Source: Acidimicrobiaceae bacterium (lineage in GTDB: Bacteria > Actinomycetota > Acidimicrobiia > Acidimicrobiales > RAAP-2). From it: 64,000 nucleotides of DNA. Below are positions 45,580 through 53,336 of this stretch, in pieces. Under the pieces are notes generated by a model that was not told the origin of the DNA, did not search any database, and worked only from the letters and a program-made list of their open reading frames with translations. The stretch is taken from positions 1 to 64,000 of the forward strand of contig PMLJ01000033.1 of the NCBI GenBank assembly GCA_003158855.1. The letters are read 5' to 3'. The translations under genes were made by a program, and so were the position numbers. Position 1 is the first letter of the stretch. The number at the start of each line of letters is the position of its first letter.

Positions 45580-46626
45580 CTAGATAAGTTCCTTCACGGT
45601 CGCAATGAGCGACGCCGCGCTCTGGCCGGCTTGGGGCATCGGGTGAACCTGGAGGTGGGTCACGCCCGCCTCCTTGAAGGCGGCGATGCGCTCTTTGACG
45701 TAACTCTCGGGTCCGCAGAGCGTGGTGAGCTCGAGGAACTCCGCCGGGACTGCAGTCTCGGCCTCCTTTTTCTTGCCCGAGAGGTAGAGGTCCTGAATGA
45801 CCTCGGCTTCCTTCTCGTAGCCGTAGCGGATAGCCAGTTCATTGTAGAAGTTCTTGCCCTTCGCGCCCATTCCGCCGACGTAGAGCGCCACCATCGAACG
45901 CTGCATCTCGCGCAGCGCAACGACGTCCTCTCCTTCGCCAATCGCGAGCAACCCGCCTGCCGTGATCATCATCTCGCCGAGGCTTGAGTCACGCTTGGCC
46001 CTGCCCGCGCGAAGCGGAGCACCCCACACGTCATTGGCACGCTCGGGGATGAAGAGGATCGGTATCCAGCCGTCGGCGATCTCGGCCGTGAGCTCCACGT
46101 TCTTCTCGCCAAGTGACGCGATCCAGATCGGAATCTCGCTGCGCACGGGGTGCGCGATGATCTTGAGCGGCTTACCAAGACCGGTCCCCTGCTCGGGCGG
46201 CAAGGGAAGGGTGAAGTTCTTGCCCGAATGCACGAGGGGCGCCTCGCGTTTCCACACGTCGCGACAGATCTCGACGATCTCGCGGGTGCGCCCGAGCGGA
46301 TTCGTGTAGGGAACGCCGTGGAAGCCCTCGATCACCTGGGGGCCGGACGCGCCGAGTCCCAGATTGAAGCGGCCGTCTGAGAGCGCGTCGATGCCGGCCG
46401 AGGTCATGGCTATGAGCGTCGGAGTTCGCGTGTAGATCGGCAGGATCGCCGCGCCGATCTCCACCTTCTGCGTCAGCGCCGCGAGGTAGCCCATCAGCGA
46501 AGGGCTGTCGAAGCCGTAGGCTTCGGCGACCCAGACCAGATCAAGACCGGCTTTTTCCATTTCCACCACTTGATCAGCGGCTTGTTTGAAGCCTCCGGAG
46601 TAGCTGAGCATCGTAGAGATCTTCAT
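45580..46626 (-). CDS. LLM-class flavin oxidoreductase, probably F420-dependent
   Basis: A protein of 348 aa of the luciferase-like monooxygenase fold (TIM barrel). MKISTMLSYSGGFKQAADQV, ILPIYTRTPTLIAMTSAGID and GLGASGPQVIEGFHGVPY are characteristic of actinobacterial F420-dependent oxidoreductases. The substrate is unknown. AAAGG before the ATG is the ribosome-binding site. It is divergent from the glutamate dehydrogenase gene across 102 bases. Confidence 0.9.
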   Translation of the reverse strand: MKISTMLSYSGGFKQAADQVVEMEKAGLDLVWVAEAYGFDSPSLMGYLAALTQKVEIGAAILPIYTRTPTLIAMTSAGIDALSDGRFNLGLGASGPQVIEGFHGVPYTNPLGRTREIVEICRDVWKREAPLVHSGKNFTLPLPPEQGTGLGKPLKIIAHPVRSEIPIWIASLGEKNVELTAEIADGWIPILFIPERANDVWGAPLRAGRAKRDSSLGEMMITAGGLLAIGEGEDVVALREMQRSMVALYVGGMGAKGKNFYNELAIRYGYEKEAEVIQDLYLSGKKKEAETAVPAEFLELTTLCGPESYVKERIAAFKEAGVTHLQVHPMPQAGQSAASLIATVKELI

Positions 46627-46728
46627 GGGAGCCTTTCGAGGTGGTGCGTTGCAAAAACAGTATCTGAAGCGTCCGGGACTGGCGCGTGATCGGGTCGATA
46701 CTGTCGTACGCTGGTCAATGGGAGCAAC

Positions 46729-48036
46729 GTGCCCCCACCTAGTTCAAAGGCTGGTGACAACGTGGTCACGCGTCCGAACGAGGCTCCGAGTCGCGATTTC
46801 AACCCGTGGCTGCGAGTGACCTCTCTAATTGAAAACGCCGGAAAGATCCTCGGCCTCAACGAGGGGATGATCAAGCGAATCGTCACCCCCGAGCGAGTGC
46901 TCGAAGTCGCGGTGCCGGTGCGAATGGACTCCGGCCAGATTGAGATGTTCGCCGGTTGGCGGATCCAGCACGACACATCGCGCGGCCCCGGCAAGGGCGG
47001 CATCAGGTTCCACCAAAGCGTCAACGCCGACGAGATCGCCGCCCTGAGCGCGGACATGTCGATCAAGTGCGCCGTCGTCAACATCCCGTACGGCGGAGCA
47101 AAGGGTGGCGTCAAGGTCGACCCCTCGACGTTGTCGCGCGCCGAGCTCGAGCGGCTCACGCGGCGCTACGCCTTCTCGATTGCGCCAATGATCGGACCCG
47201 ACCGCGACATACCCGCGCCCGACATCAACACCGACACCCAGGTGATGAGTTGGATCATGGACACGGTCTCGATGCTTCGCGGACAAAACACGCCCGGCGT
47301 CGTCACCGGCAAGCCCCTCGCCATCGGCGGCACGCTCGGCCACGCTGGTGCGACATCGCTCGGCGTCACCATCTGCACCGCCGCGCTGCTCCAGCGCCTC
47401 GGCCGTCAGTCGAACGAGCAACGCGTGGTCGTCCAGGGCTACGGCAAGGTCGGCGCGCCGCTCGTAAAGCTCTTGAGCGACCGCGGCATGAAAGTGGTCG
47501 GCATCGCCGACGTGAAGGGCGCCATCCACGTGCCCGAGGGCATCAACCACCTGGCGCTCGCCAAGCACTTCGCCGAAGCCGGCACGGTCGTTGGCTACCC
47601 CGGAAGCGACATCGTCCCCGCTGACCTCTTTTTCACCATCCCCTGCGACATCGCCATCCCCGCCGCGTTGGGCGGCGTCATCACCGAGAGGGTCGCGACT
47701 GAGATGGCCGCGTCGATCATGGTCGAAGCGGCCAACGGCCCGACGACCGGCGAAGGGGCCGCCGTGCTCGCCAGCCGGAATATTCCCGTCATCCCGGACG
47801 TGCTCGCGAACGCGGGCGGCGTCGTGGCGTCGTATTTCGAATGGGCCCAGGACATGCAGGGATTCATGTGGGAGACCGAACTCTTCCAGCAGCGTCTCGA
47901 GAAGTTCATGCACGAAGCCTTCAACCACATCTGGACCAGGCACGGGGATCTGAACCTTACGCTGCGCGACACGGCGATCGTCGCCGGAGTCGAGAGGATC
48001 GCGGAAGCCACCGAGCTGCGCGGACTGTTCCCCTGA
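46729..48036 (+). CDS. Glutamate dehydrogenase (Glu/Leu/Phe/Val dehydrogenase family)
   Basis: A protein of 435 aa. GPGKGGIRFHQSV and MSIKCAVVNIPYGGAKGGV hold the conserved lysines of substrate binding and catalysis; VVVQGYGKVGAPLVKLL is the dinucleotide fold and VEAANGPTTGEG binds the substrate end. The length and DINTDTQVMSWIMD motif fit an NAD-preferring catabolic hexameric GDH. It interconverts glutamate with 2-oxoglutarate and ammonia. The GTG at 46729 is the only upstream start, with GGGAG four bases ahead. Confidence 0.93.
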   Translation: MPPPSSKAGDNVVTRPNEAPSRDFNPWLRVTSLIENAGKILGLNEGMIKRIVTPERVLEVAVPVRMDSGQIEMFAGWRIQHDTSRGPGKGGIRFHQSVNADEIAALSADMSIKCAVVNIPYGGAKGGVKVDPSTLSRAELERLTRRYAFSIAPMIGPDRDIPAPDINTDTQVMSWIMDTVSMLRGQNTPGVVTGKPLAIGGTLGHAGATSLGVTICTAALLQRLGRQSNEQRVVVQGYGKVGAPLVKLLSDRGMKVVGIADVKGAIHVPEGINHLALAKHFAEAGTVVGYPGSDIVPADLFFTIPCDIAIPAALGGVITERVATEMAASIMVEAANGPTTGEGAAVLASRNIPVIPDVLANAGGVVASYFEWAQDMQGFMWETELFQQRLEKFMHEAFNHIWTRHGDLNLTLRDTAIVAGVERIAEATELRGLFP

Positions 48037-48095
48037 TTACTCCAAACTGACACCGGCCGGCCTTCACAACGTTGCGGCGTGTGACGGCCCGTCGG

Positions 48096-48486
48096 TCAAA
48101 CGAGCCGGACGGCGTCGATCACGACGGCCTCGATGTCCTTGATCTTCACGGGTCGACGCGCAACGGACTGTTCTCGCGGATCGAGAAGTCCGCGTGCTTG
48201 GCGACCTCGATGGAGCCCAACTCGTCGTCGCACTTGATCAGATACGCCGAGCCCATCATCATCGCGTTCACCGCCTGCAAGGGGCGGCTTCGATGAAGCC
48301 CGGCACGATGACGCCGTTGACGTAGCGATCGCGTCGTGAACATCTATCGCGCAGCGTCCGGACAACCTCGCCGTAGGTCCCCACGTGAAGGATCCGCTCG
48401 TCGAGCACCGCGACCGCCTCGGCACCGGGGCAGTTGCTGTCCAGAGTGTCAATCTCACGGGCCCGGCAGACGGCGATGGGCAACAA
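48096..48486 (-). pseudogene. Decayed amidohydrolase (YtcJ-like) gene
   Basis: Minus-strand pieces of one family lie in different frames. Near 48486 comes AREIDTLDSNCPGAEAVAVL, then ILHVGTYGEVV and VNGVIVPGFIEA, the start of a YtcJ-like amidohydrolase. From about 48285 a second frame gives AVNAMMMGSAYLIKCDDELG, SIEVAKHADFSI and LRVDP, and a third gives KIKDIEAVVIDAVRL, the family's C-terminus. The central catalytic part, about 400 residues including all metal ligands, is gone. This is a gene deleted in its middle with added frameshifts, and it fills the gap before tetR. Confidence 0.78.
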
Positions 48487-48566
48487 TTCCCCTCTAAATT
48501 TTAATGCTGAACGTAGCCATCGCCAATGATCGGTCCCGGGGGTCGCGGTCAGGGAATACTAGTGGG

Positions 48567-49196
48567 ATGACCAACGTCTCCTCAGAGCGGCGCGGTGAAC
48601 TCAAGAGGCCGTCACAGGCGCGCTCGATCGCAACCTTCACGAGCATTCTGGATGCTTCGACCGACATCATCGTCGAGCGCGGGGTCCAGGGTCTCAACAC
48701 CAACGTCGTCGCCGAGCGCGCCAGGGTCAATATCGGAACCGTGTACCACTACTTCCCCGACAAGACGGCAATCCTGATCGAACTCTTTCGAATTGATCAA
48801 GCGCGGCGCATGGCCCATCTCATGGAGAAGCTTCGCGAGGTCTCCGACACACCGGACCTGGACGCGTGGGCGCAGGACGTGTTCAATCTCGCCATTGAAC
48901 TGAGGACTGAGCATCCCGCGACCGCACATCTACGCAGGGCTTTTCGAGCGGTACCTGAGCTCGTGGAACTGGACCGCAAGGAGACCGAGGAGTACCTCGG
49001 GTTCTTCGCGAAGCAGTTGACGTCCCGGTTCCCTAGCATCTCGGCGAATCGAGCCCGGGCGGCCGCGCTGATCCTCATCGAGTTGACCGCCATGATCCTT
49101 GACATCGGCGAGGAGTCCGAACGAGAGTCCGAGGAATTCCTCTCCGAGGGCTTCACCGCCCTCAAGAGCTACATCCGCACCCTTGAGCTCTCATGA
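48567..49196 (+). CDS. TetR family transcriptional regulator
   Basis: A protein of 209 aa. The DNA-binding domain has SILDASTDIIVERGVQGLNT and NVVAERARVNIGTVYHYFPD, a textbook TetR helix-turn-helix ending. The C-terminal ligand domain is unassigned. ATG at 48567 is preferred (AATACT box six bases upstream); the frame continues to 48504. No obvious target gene is adjacent, but the decayed amidohydrolase next to it may have been its former target (inference). Confidence 0.9.
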   Translation: MTNVSSERRGELKRPSQARSIATFTSILDASTDIIVERGVQGLNTNVVAERARVNIGTVYHYFPDKTAILIELFRIDQARRMAHLMEKLREVSDTPDLDAWAQDVFNLAIELRTEHPATAHLRRAFRAVPELVELDRKETEEYLGFFAKQLTSRFPSISANRARAAALILIELTAMILDIGEESERESEEFLSEGFTALKSYIRTLELS

Positions 49197-49370
49197 AGCA
49201 ATAGCCACGACGGCGACCACGACGAGCAGGGTCACCGAGCCGTCGTTAGTCTCCAGATGACTGGAAGCCGCACGCCCGCTGCCGGCACCACTATGGATCG
49301 ACAACGTGTCCGAATTATGAAGAGCGCCCGACACCGCCTGGATGTTGCCAAGAGCGTTCATGATGTTCAT
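49191..49370 (-). CDS. Candidate small protein, 59 aa, with a C-terminal membrane segment
   Basis: A frame of 60 codons on the minus strand with a strong AGAGGGAA ribosome-binding site before ATG 49370. It starts MNIMNALGNIQAVSGALHNS, is Ser- and His-rich in the middle, and ends TLLVVVAVVAIAS, a hydrophobic tail that could anchor it. It overlaps the end of tetR by six bases in convergent fashion. No family is recognised. Confidence 0.5.
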   Translation of the reverse strand: MNIMNALGNIQAVSGALHNSDTLSIHSGAGSGRAASSHLETNDGSVTLLVVVAVVAIAS

Positions 49371-49418
49371 TTCCCTCTTCTTTGGCGGCGACCACGAGAG
49401 TTGTGCGAACCTGAGTAG

Positions 49419-49553
49419 GTGAGCACTCCACAGCCAACGCGGTCAGAACTCGAAGAGCTGATCGCCACCCTGCGCGAGGAGGTGGCGCGGCTCAAAGAAG
49501 AGATCCGCCGCCTGCGCCGCGATAACCACGAGGTCCCGCCCCACTATCTGTAG
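49419..49553 (+). CDS. Candidate small coiled-coil protein, 44 aa
   Basis: A GTG-started frame of 44 aa. Residues 9-37 (ELEELIATLREEVARLKEEI, then RRLRRDN) form a clear heptad pattern with Leu/Ile/Val at a/d positions and alternating charges, followed by EVPPHYL. A random frame rarely gives such a pattern. The ribosome-binding site is weak (GAGTAG). Function is unknown; such short coiled coils may bind a partner or form a dimer. Confidence 0.5.
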   Translation: MSTPQPTRSELEELIATLREEVARLKEEIRRLRRDNHEVPPHYL

Positions 49554-49633
49554 GAGACCTTCGCTGGCGGCGAATTGGTGGAAAACTTGGCTATTACGAT
49601 GGACGGTGTTCGCAACGTCGAGGTGAGAAACCC

Positions 49634-50416
49634 ATGCCACAGTTAATGCCGGCCGCCTTCATTGGCCACGGAAACCCCATGAATGCCCTCGAGCACAACC
49701 GCTACACCGACGCATGGAACGCCTTTGGCGCGTCGATGCCCAAGCCCAAGGCCGTGCTCGTGGTGTCGGCCCACTGGTACGTGAACATCACCGCCGTCAC
49801 CGCCATGCGCATGCCTCGGACCATCCATGACTTCTACGGCTTCCCGCAGCAGCTCTTCGACGTGGAGTACCCGGCGCCGGGAGACCCGGAGACTGCGCAG
49901 CGGATCGTCGACGTCGTGAGGCCGACGTACGTCGGACTCGACGAGGACAGTTGGGGCCTCGACCACGGGACGTGGTCAGTGCTGGTGCACATGTTCCCGA
50001 AGGCCGACGTTCCGGTCCTGCAGCTCTCCATCAACGCGGAACTCCCTTTCGACTATCACTTCAACCTGGGCACCCAGTTGCACGCTCTACGCGACGAGGG
50101 CGTGCTGATCATCGGCAGTGGCAACGTCGTGCACAACCTTCGCCTCGTTGACTGGAACCAGCCGGGTGAGGGCACCGACTGGGCCCACCGGTTCGATGAC
50201 GACGTTCGATCGATCATGACGAGCGATGCGTCCCAGCTCGGCGCGGCGGGCGCGCACGCGGACTACCAACTGGCGGTGCCCACGCCGGATCATTTCTTGC
50301 CTCTCGCCTATATCGCGGGCCTCTCGGCAAAGGCCGGCATGCCGACGCGAACGCTCGTCGACGGCTACGAGATGGGATCGCTCTCCATGACCGCCTACGA
50401 GATTCCCGCGACCTGA
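49634..50416 (+). CDS. ygiD: 4,5-DOPA dioxygenase extradiol-like protein
   Basis: A protein of 260 aa of the class III extradiol (LigB-like) family. FIGHGNPMNAL, VVSAHWYVN, DHGTWSVLVHMFP and GSGNVVHNLR carry the metal-binding His residues in the usual order. In E. coli the homologue YgiD opens the ring of DOPA. The physiological substrate here is not known. It has a short spacing to the preceding small ORF and is convergent with the membrane-protein gene (one base apart). Confidence 0.9.
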   Translation: MPQLMPAAFIGHGNPMNALEHNRYTDAWNAFGASMPKPKAVLVVSAHWYVNITAVTAMRMPRTIHDFYGFPQQLFDVEYPAPGDPETAQRIVDVVRPTYVGLDEDSWGLDHGTWSVLVHMFPKADVPVLQLSINAELPFDYHFNLGTQLHALRDEGVLIIGSGNVVHNLRLVDWNQPGEGTDWAHRFDDDVRSIMTSDASQLGAAGAHADYQLAVPTPDHFLPLAYIAGLSAKAGMPTRTLVDGYEMGSLSMTAYEIPAT

Positions 50417-50417
50417 G

Positions 50418-50660
50418 TTACTTTCGCGCCGCTCGCTGAGCCCGGAAAACCGATACGCCCAGGGCGACGATCGCCAGGAGCGGCAGCGCCGCCACGGCGA
50501 TCGCGTTCAACTGCCACACGATGCGAAGCACCGTCACCGCTGCGACGATGACGAGGGCAGCTACGAAGAGCTCCGGCGTGTCACCCACGAGAAAGTCCCA
50601 CCAGAACATCCCGAAACCCTTCAGCAGTCGAAGGGCGAGCGGCGGCTGGTTCTTCTCCAT
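50418..50660 (-). CDS. Small two-helix membrane protein
   Basis: A protein of 80 aa. Two hydrophobic segments (FVAALVIVAAVTVLRIVWQL and AIAVAALPLLAIVALGVSVF) follow a short cytoplasmic N-terminus with LKGFGMFWWDFLVGDTPE. The ATG overlaps the stop of the upstream COG4280-like gene by one base (TGATG), so the two are likely made together and may work as a pair. No known function. Confidence 0.75.
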   Translation of the reverse strand: MEKNQPPLALRLLKGFGMFWWDFLVGDTPELFVAALVIVAAVTVLRIVWQLNAIAVAALPLLAIVALGVSVFRAQRAARK

Positions 50661-51421
50661 CACGCGACATTCGCCGGGTCGCCGGCGCCCTCGCGGCGCA
50701 GCACCAAGACCAGCGTCCAGGTGGCGAGCGCGTACAACGCGACGAACACCAGCAGCGTGACGTCGGCCCCGGGCCATGAAACCTTCAGCCCCTCGCCGGT
50801 CCAGAAAGTACCGTAGCTCACGAGCAGGACTCCGACGCTCATCTTCATCGCGTTCTCGGGAACCTTCGAGAGTTGCTTGGCCACAATCGCGCCGACGACA
50901 CCAATGATTACCACAGCGCTCGCCGCGGACACCGAGGCGAGACCGAGACGATGGTCCGACGTGCCCAGCGTGATGACCAGGATCACCACCTCGAGACCCT
51001 CCAGGAAGACGCCTTTGTACGCCACGACGAAGGAGATTCGATCGCGCCTGGGGCCCGTCGCGAGCTCGGACAGTTCCTCGACCGTCTCATGGTAGATCGC
51101 GTCCTCATCGTGCATGGCCTTCAAGCCGCTCGAGCGCAGGATCGCCTTTCGAAGCCACTGCATCCCGAAGATCATGAGAATCGCGCCGATGACGAGATGC
51201 AGGGCATCGGTCGGCACGCGCACCAACGTCGACCCGAAGCCCGCGACCAGGACGGCGAGTGTCGCCAGCGCCGCGCCCACGCCCTCGAGCGCAGAGCGCC
51301 ATCCCCTCGTTTGGCCGACCGCCAGGACAATGGTGAGCGCCTCGACCATCTCGACCGCCGAAGCCAGGAACACCGCGACGACGAGCACGAGCGCTCCCGA
51401 TGAGACTGTTGTGGCGATCAC
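50660..51421 (-). CDS. COG4280-like multi-spanning membrane protein, possible cation transporter
   Basis: A protein of 253 aa with about seven hydrophobic segments. ASAVEMVEALTIVLAVGQTR near the start and KGVFLEGLEVVILVITLG in the second half each hold an ExxE-type acidic pair inside a helix, and the two halves look like an inverted repeat, recalling FTR1-type iron permeases and LysE/TerC-like carriers. A metal or cation function is plausible but unproved. GTG at 51421 has GAGGGAAC upstream. Confidence 0.78.
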   Translation of the reverse strand: MIATTVSSGALVLVVAVFLASAVEMVEALTIVLAVGQTRGWRSALEGVGAALATLAVLVAGFGSTLVRVPTDALHLVIGAILMIFGMQWLRKAILRSSGLKAMHDEDAIYHETVEELSELATGPRRDRISFVVAYKGVFLEGLEVVILVITLGTSDHRLGLASVSAASAVVIIGVVGAIVAKQLSKVPENAMKMSVGVLLVSYGTFWTGEGLKVSWPGADVTLLVFVALYALATWTLVLVLRREGAGDPANVA

Positions 51422-51452
51422 GTTCCCTCACAACTCCTCACGGCGCACCCGA

Positions 51453-51468
51453 ACCCGGTGGTCCGGGT
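51453..51468 (-). terminator. Short stem-loop after hisIE
   Basis: ACCCGG-tggt-CCGGGT (51453-51468) forms a 6-bp stem 37 bases past the hisIE stop. No T-run follows. It may mark the end of the his operon. Confidence 0.35.
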
Positions 51469-51505
51469 CATCCTTCAACCTGCACTCTAAGTGTTGGGGT
51501 GTGGC

Positions 51506-52051
51506 TCAGCGATCTCGACGGCGCAGTTCGTCCTCCACCGCGGCCGGATCGAGCCCGCGACTGCGCAACAGCAGCAACGTGTGAAACCACAGGTCTGCCG
51601 CTTCGCTGACCACCCGCTCATCGTCCTCACTCAAGGCCGCCACCACCACCTCCACCGCTTCTTCGCCAACCTTTCGAGAGATGAGCGGCGTGCCCTCACG
51701 CAGCATCGTCGCGACGTAAGACTTCTCGTCGCCCTGCTCCTGTCGCTGGAGGATCCGGCGCCAGAGCCACGGGGTGAAGCACGAGGTCGCGCCGTCGTGG
51801 CACGTTGGCCCGTCGGCGTTGGCGCGAACGAGCACCGCGTCCTCGTCGCAGTCGAGGATCACCTCGACGACACGTAGCGTGTTGCCCGAGCTCTCACCCT
51901 TTCGCCAGAGCTTCTGGCGCGACCGCGAGAAGAAGTGCACGAGACCGGTGGAGCGGGTAAGGCTGAGCGCCTCCTCGTCCATCCAGCCGAGCATGAGGAC
52001 GCGTCCGGTCGCGTCGTCTTGGATAATGGCGGCACGGAGTTCCTCGCTCAC
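51506..52051 (-). CDS. hisIE: Bifunctional phosphoribosyl-AMP cyclohydrolase / phosphoribosyl-ATP pyrophosphatase
   Basis: A protein of 181 aa catalysing steps 2 and 3 of histidine synthesis. The HisI part (1-115) has RSRQKLWRKGESSGN and the zinc/metal cluster CDEDAVLV and GPTCHDGATSCF. The HisE part (about 120-181) has SRKVGEEAVEVVVAALSED and ADLWFHTLLLL. The GTG at 52051 is preceded by AAGGAG and overlaps the hisF stop by four bases. It is the last gene of the operon. Confidence 0.95.
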   Translation of the reverse strand: MSEELRAAIIQDDATGRVLMLGWMDEEALSLTRSTGLVHFFSRSRQKLWRKGESSGNTLRVVEVILDCDEDAVLVRANADGPTCHDGATSCFTPWLWRRILQRQEQGDEKSYVATMLREGTPLISRKVGEEAVEVVVAALSEDDERVVSEAADLWFHTLLLLRSRGLDPAAVEDELRRRDR

Positions 52052-52800
52052 GCTCGCTCCTTTATTGGTCGTAGTTGGATCCCCAAGCTTTCGATCTCGC
52101 GGCGAAGTCCGGGCAGTCCCGCCGGATTCTCGTGAACAATCGATGCGATTAGCGCGGCGTCGGTGACCCGCAGGGCCTCGGCGATGTGCTGGGCCGAACC
52201 CGCGCCCCCCGATGCGATCACCGGGATGGAGACCGCTTTTCGAACCGCCGTCGTCAGCTCCAGATCGAAACCCGTGCGCTTGCCGTCTTGGCGAATGGAA
52301 GTCAGCAAGATCTCTCCCGCTCCACGCTCGCACGCCTCGACGGCCCAAGCGAGGGTCGGAGTGGTCGTCGCCACCCGTCCGCCGTGCGTGTGGACCACTC
52401 CTTCGCCGGCGTCGATTGCGACGACCACCGCTTGGCTGCCGTACCGATCGGCGATGGCGGTAATGAGCCAAGGATTGGAGAGCGCGGCGGAGTTGAGCGA
52501 AACCCGGTCCGCGCCCGACTCGATGATGCGGGTGGCGTCGGCGACACTACGGACCCCGCCGCCGACGGTGAAGGGAATCTCGAGGACGTCAGCCACCTGG
52601 GCGACGACCGAGGTCATGGTCTCGGTGTCGCCGGGCGTCGCGTTGATGTCGAGGAAGACCAGCTCGTCGGCGCCGCCATCGCTGTAGAACGTCGCGAGCT
52701 CGACCGGGTCGCCGACGTCGCGCAGCCCCACGAAGCTCACGCCCTTCACCACTCGTCCGTTCGCCACGTCGAGACAGGGGATCAAACGAGGGAGAGGCAT
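52048..52800 (-). CDS. hisF: Imidazole glycerol phosphate synthase, cyclase subunit
   Basis: A TIM-barrel protein of 250 aa. IPCLDVANGRVVKGV carries the catalytic Asp11, LDINATPG, VGGGVRSVADA, VVAIDAGEG with the second catalytic Asp, and IASGGAGSAQHI bind the phosphate ends. With HisH it closes the imidazole ring. It overlaps hisH by 19 bases, close coupling typical of these two subunits. Confidence 0.97.
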   Translation of the reverse strand: MPLPRLIPCLDVANGRVVKGVSFVGLRDVGDPVELATFYSDGGADELVFLDINATPGDTETMTSVVAQVADVLEIPFTVGGGVRSVADATRIIESGADRVSLNSAALSNPWLITAIADRYGSQAVVVAIDAGEGVVHTHGGRVATTTPTLAWAVEACERGAGEILLTSIRQDGKRTGFDLELTTAVRKAVSIPVIASGGAGSAQHIAEALRVTDAALIASIVHENPAGLPGLRREIESLGIQLRPIKERA

Positions 52801-53336
52801 TTTTCCAAGAAATCAAGCCCGGCGTCGCCGCTCTTTTCCGGGTGGAACTGAACACCGAGGAACGAGCCGCGCTGCACGGCGACGGTGATGCCCTCCGAGG
52901 TGGCGATTGCGTCGGGCGACTGGGCGGCGAACGAGTGGGCGAAGTAGTAGGTGTCGCCCCACGGCTCGACCATGGCCCAGCCCAGTCGCGGGACCCTTCC
53001 CGACGTGAGACGCACCGCTTCACCGCTCAACAGCCCCAGACCTTCAACCCCACCGTCCTCTTCGCTCGCCTCCAACGCCAGTTGCATTCCGAGGCAGATC
53101 CCGAGGGTCGGGCCGTCGGCGTCGAAGCGGTCGCGAAGCGCGGCTGCGGCACTGGTCTCGTTGAGGTGGGCCATGGCGCTCCTCGCGGAGCCGACGCCCG
53201 GGAGCACGACGTAGGACGCGTGGGTGATCTTGGCGGGATCGGCGGTGACTTCACTGGTCCGGCCCAGGTGCGTCAGCGCCGCCCGCACCGAACGGGTGTT
53301 GCCCGCGCCGTAGTCGACGACGATCACGTCGGTCAT
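52782..53336 (-). CDS. hisH: Imidazole glycerol phosphate synthase, glutamine amidotransferase subunit
   Basis: A protein of 184 aa. VVDYGAGNTRSV is the start, GICLGMQLAL holds the catalytic Cys, and VQFHPEKSG the His and Glu of the triad. It supplies ammonia from glutamine to HisF. The ATG overlaps the end of the hisC-hisB fusion by four bases. Confidence 0.96.
   Translation of the reverse strand: MTDVIVVDYGAGNTRSVRAALTHLGRTSEVTADPAKITHASYVVLPGVGSARSAMAHLNETSAAAALRDRFDADGPTLGICLGMQLALEASEEDGGVEGLGLLSGEAVRLTSGRVPRLGWAMVEPWGDTYYFAHSFAAQSPDAIATSEGITVAVQRGSFLGVQFHPEKSGDAGLDFLEKCLSLV

Noticed and set aside
45324-45587. Plus-strand frame of 87 aa after the ABC exporter
   Set aside because: No ribosome-binding site or domain, and the opposite strand holds a better explained ATPase remnant.
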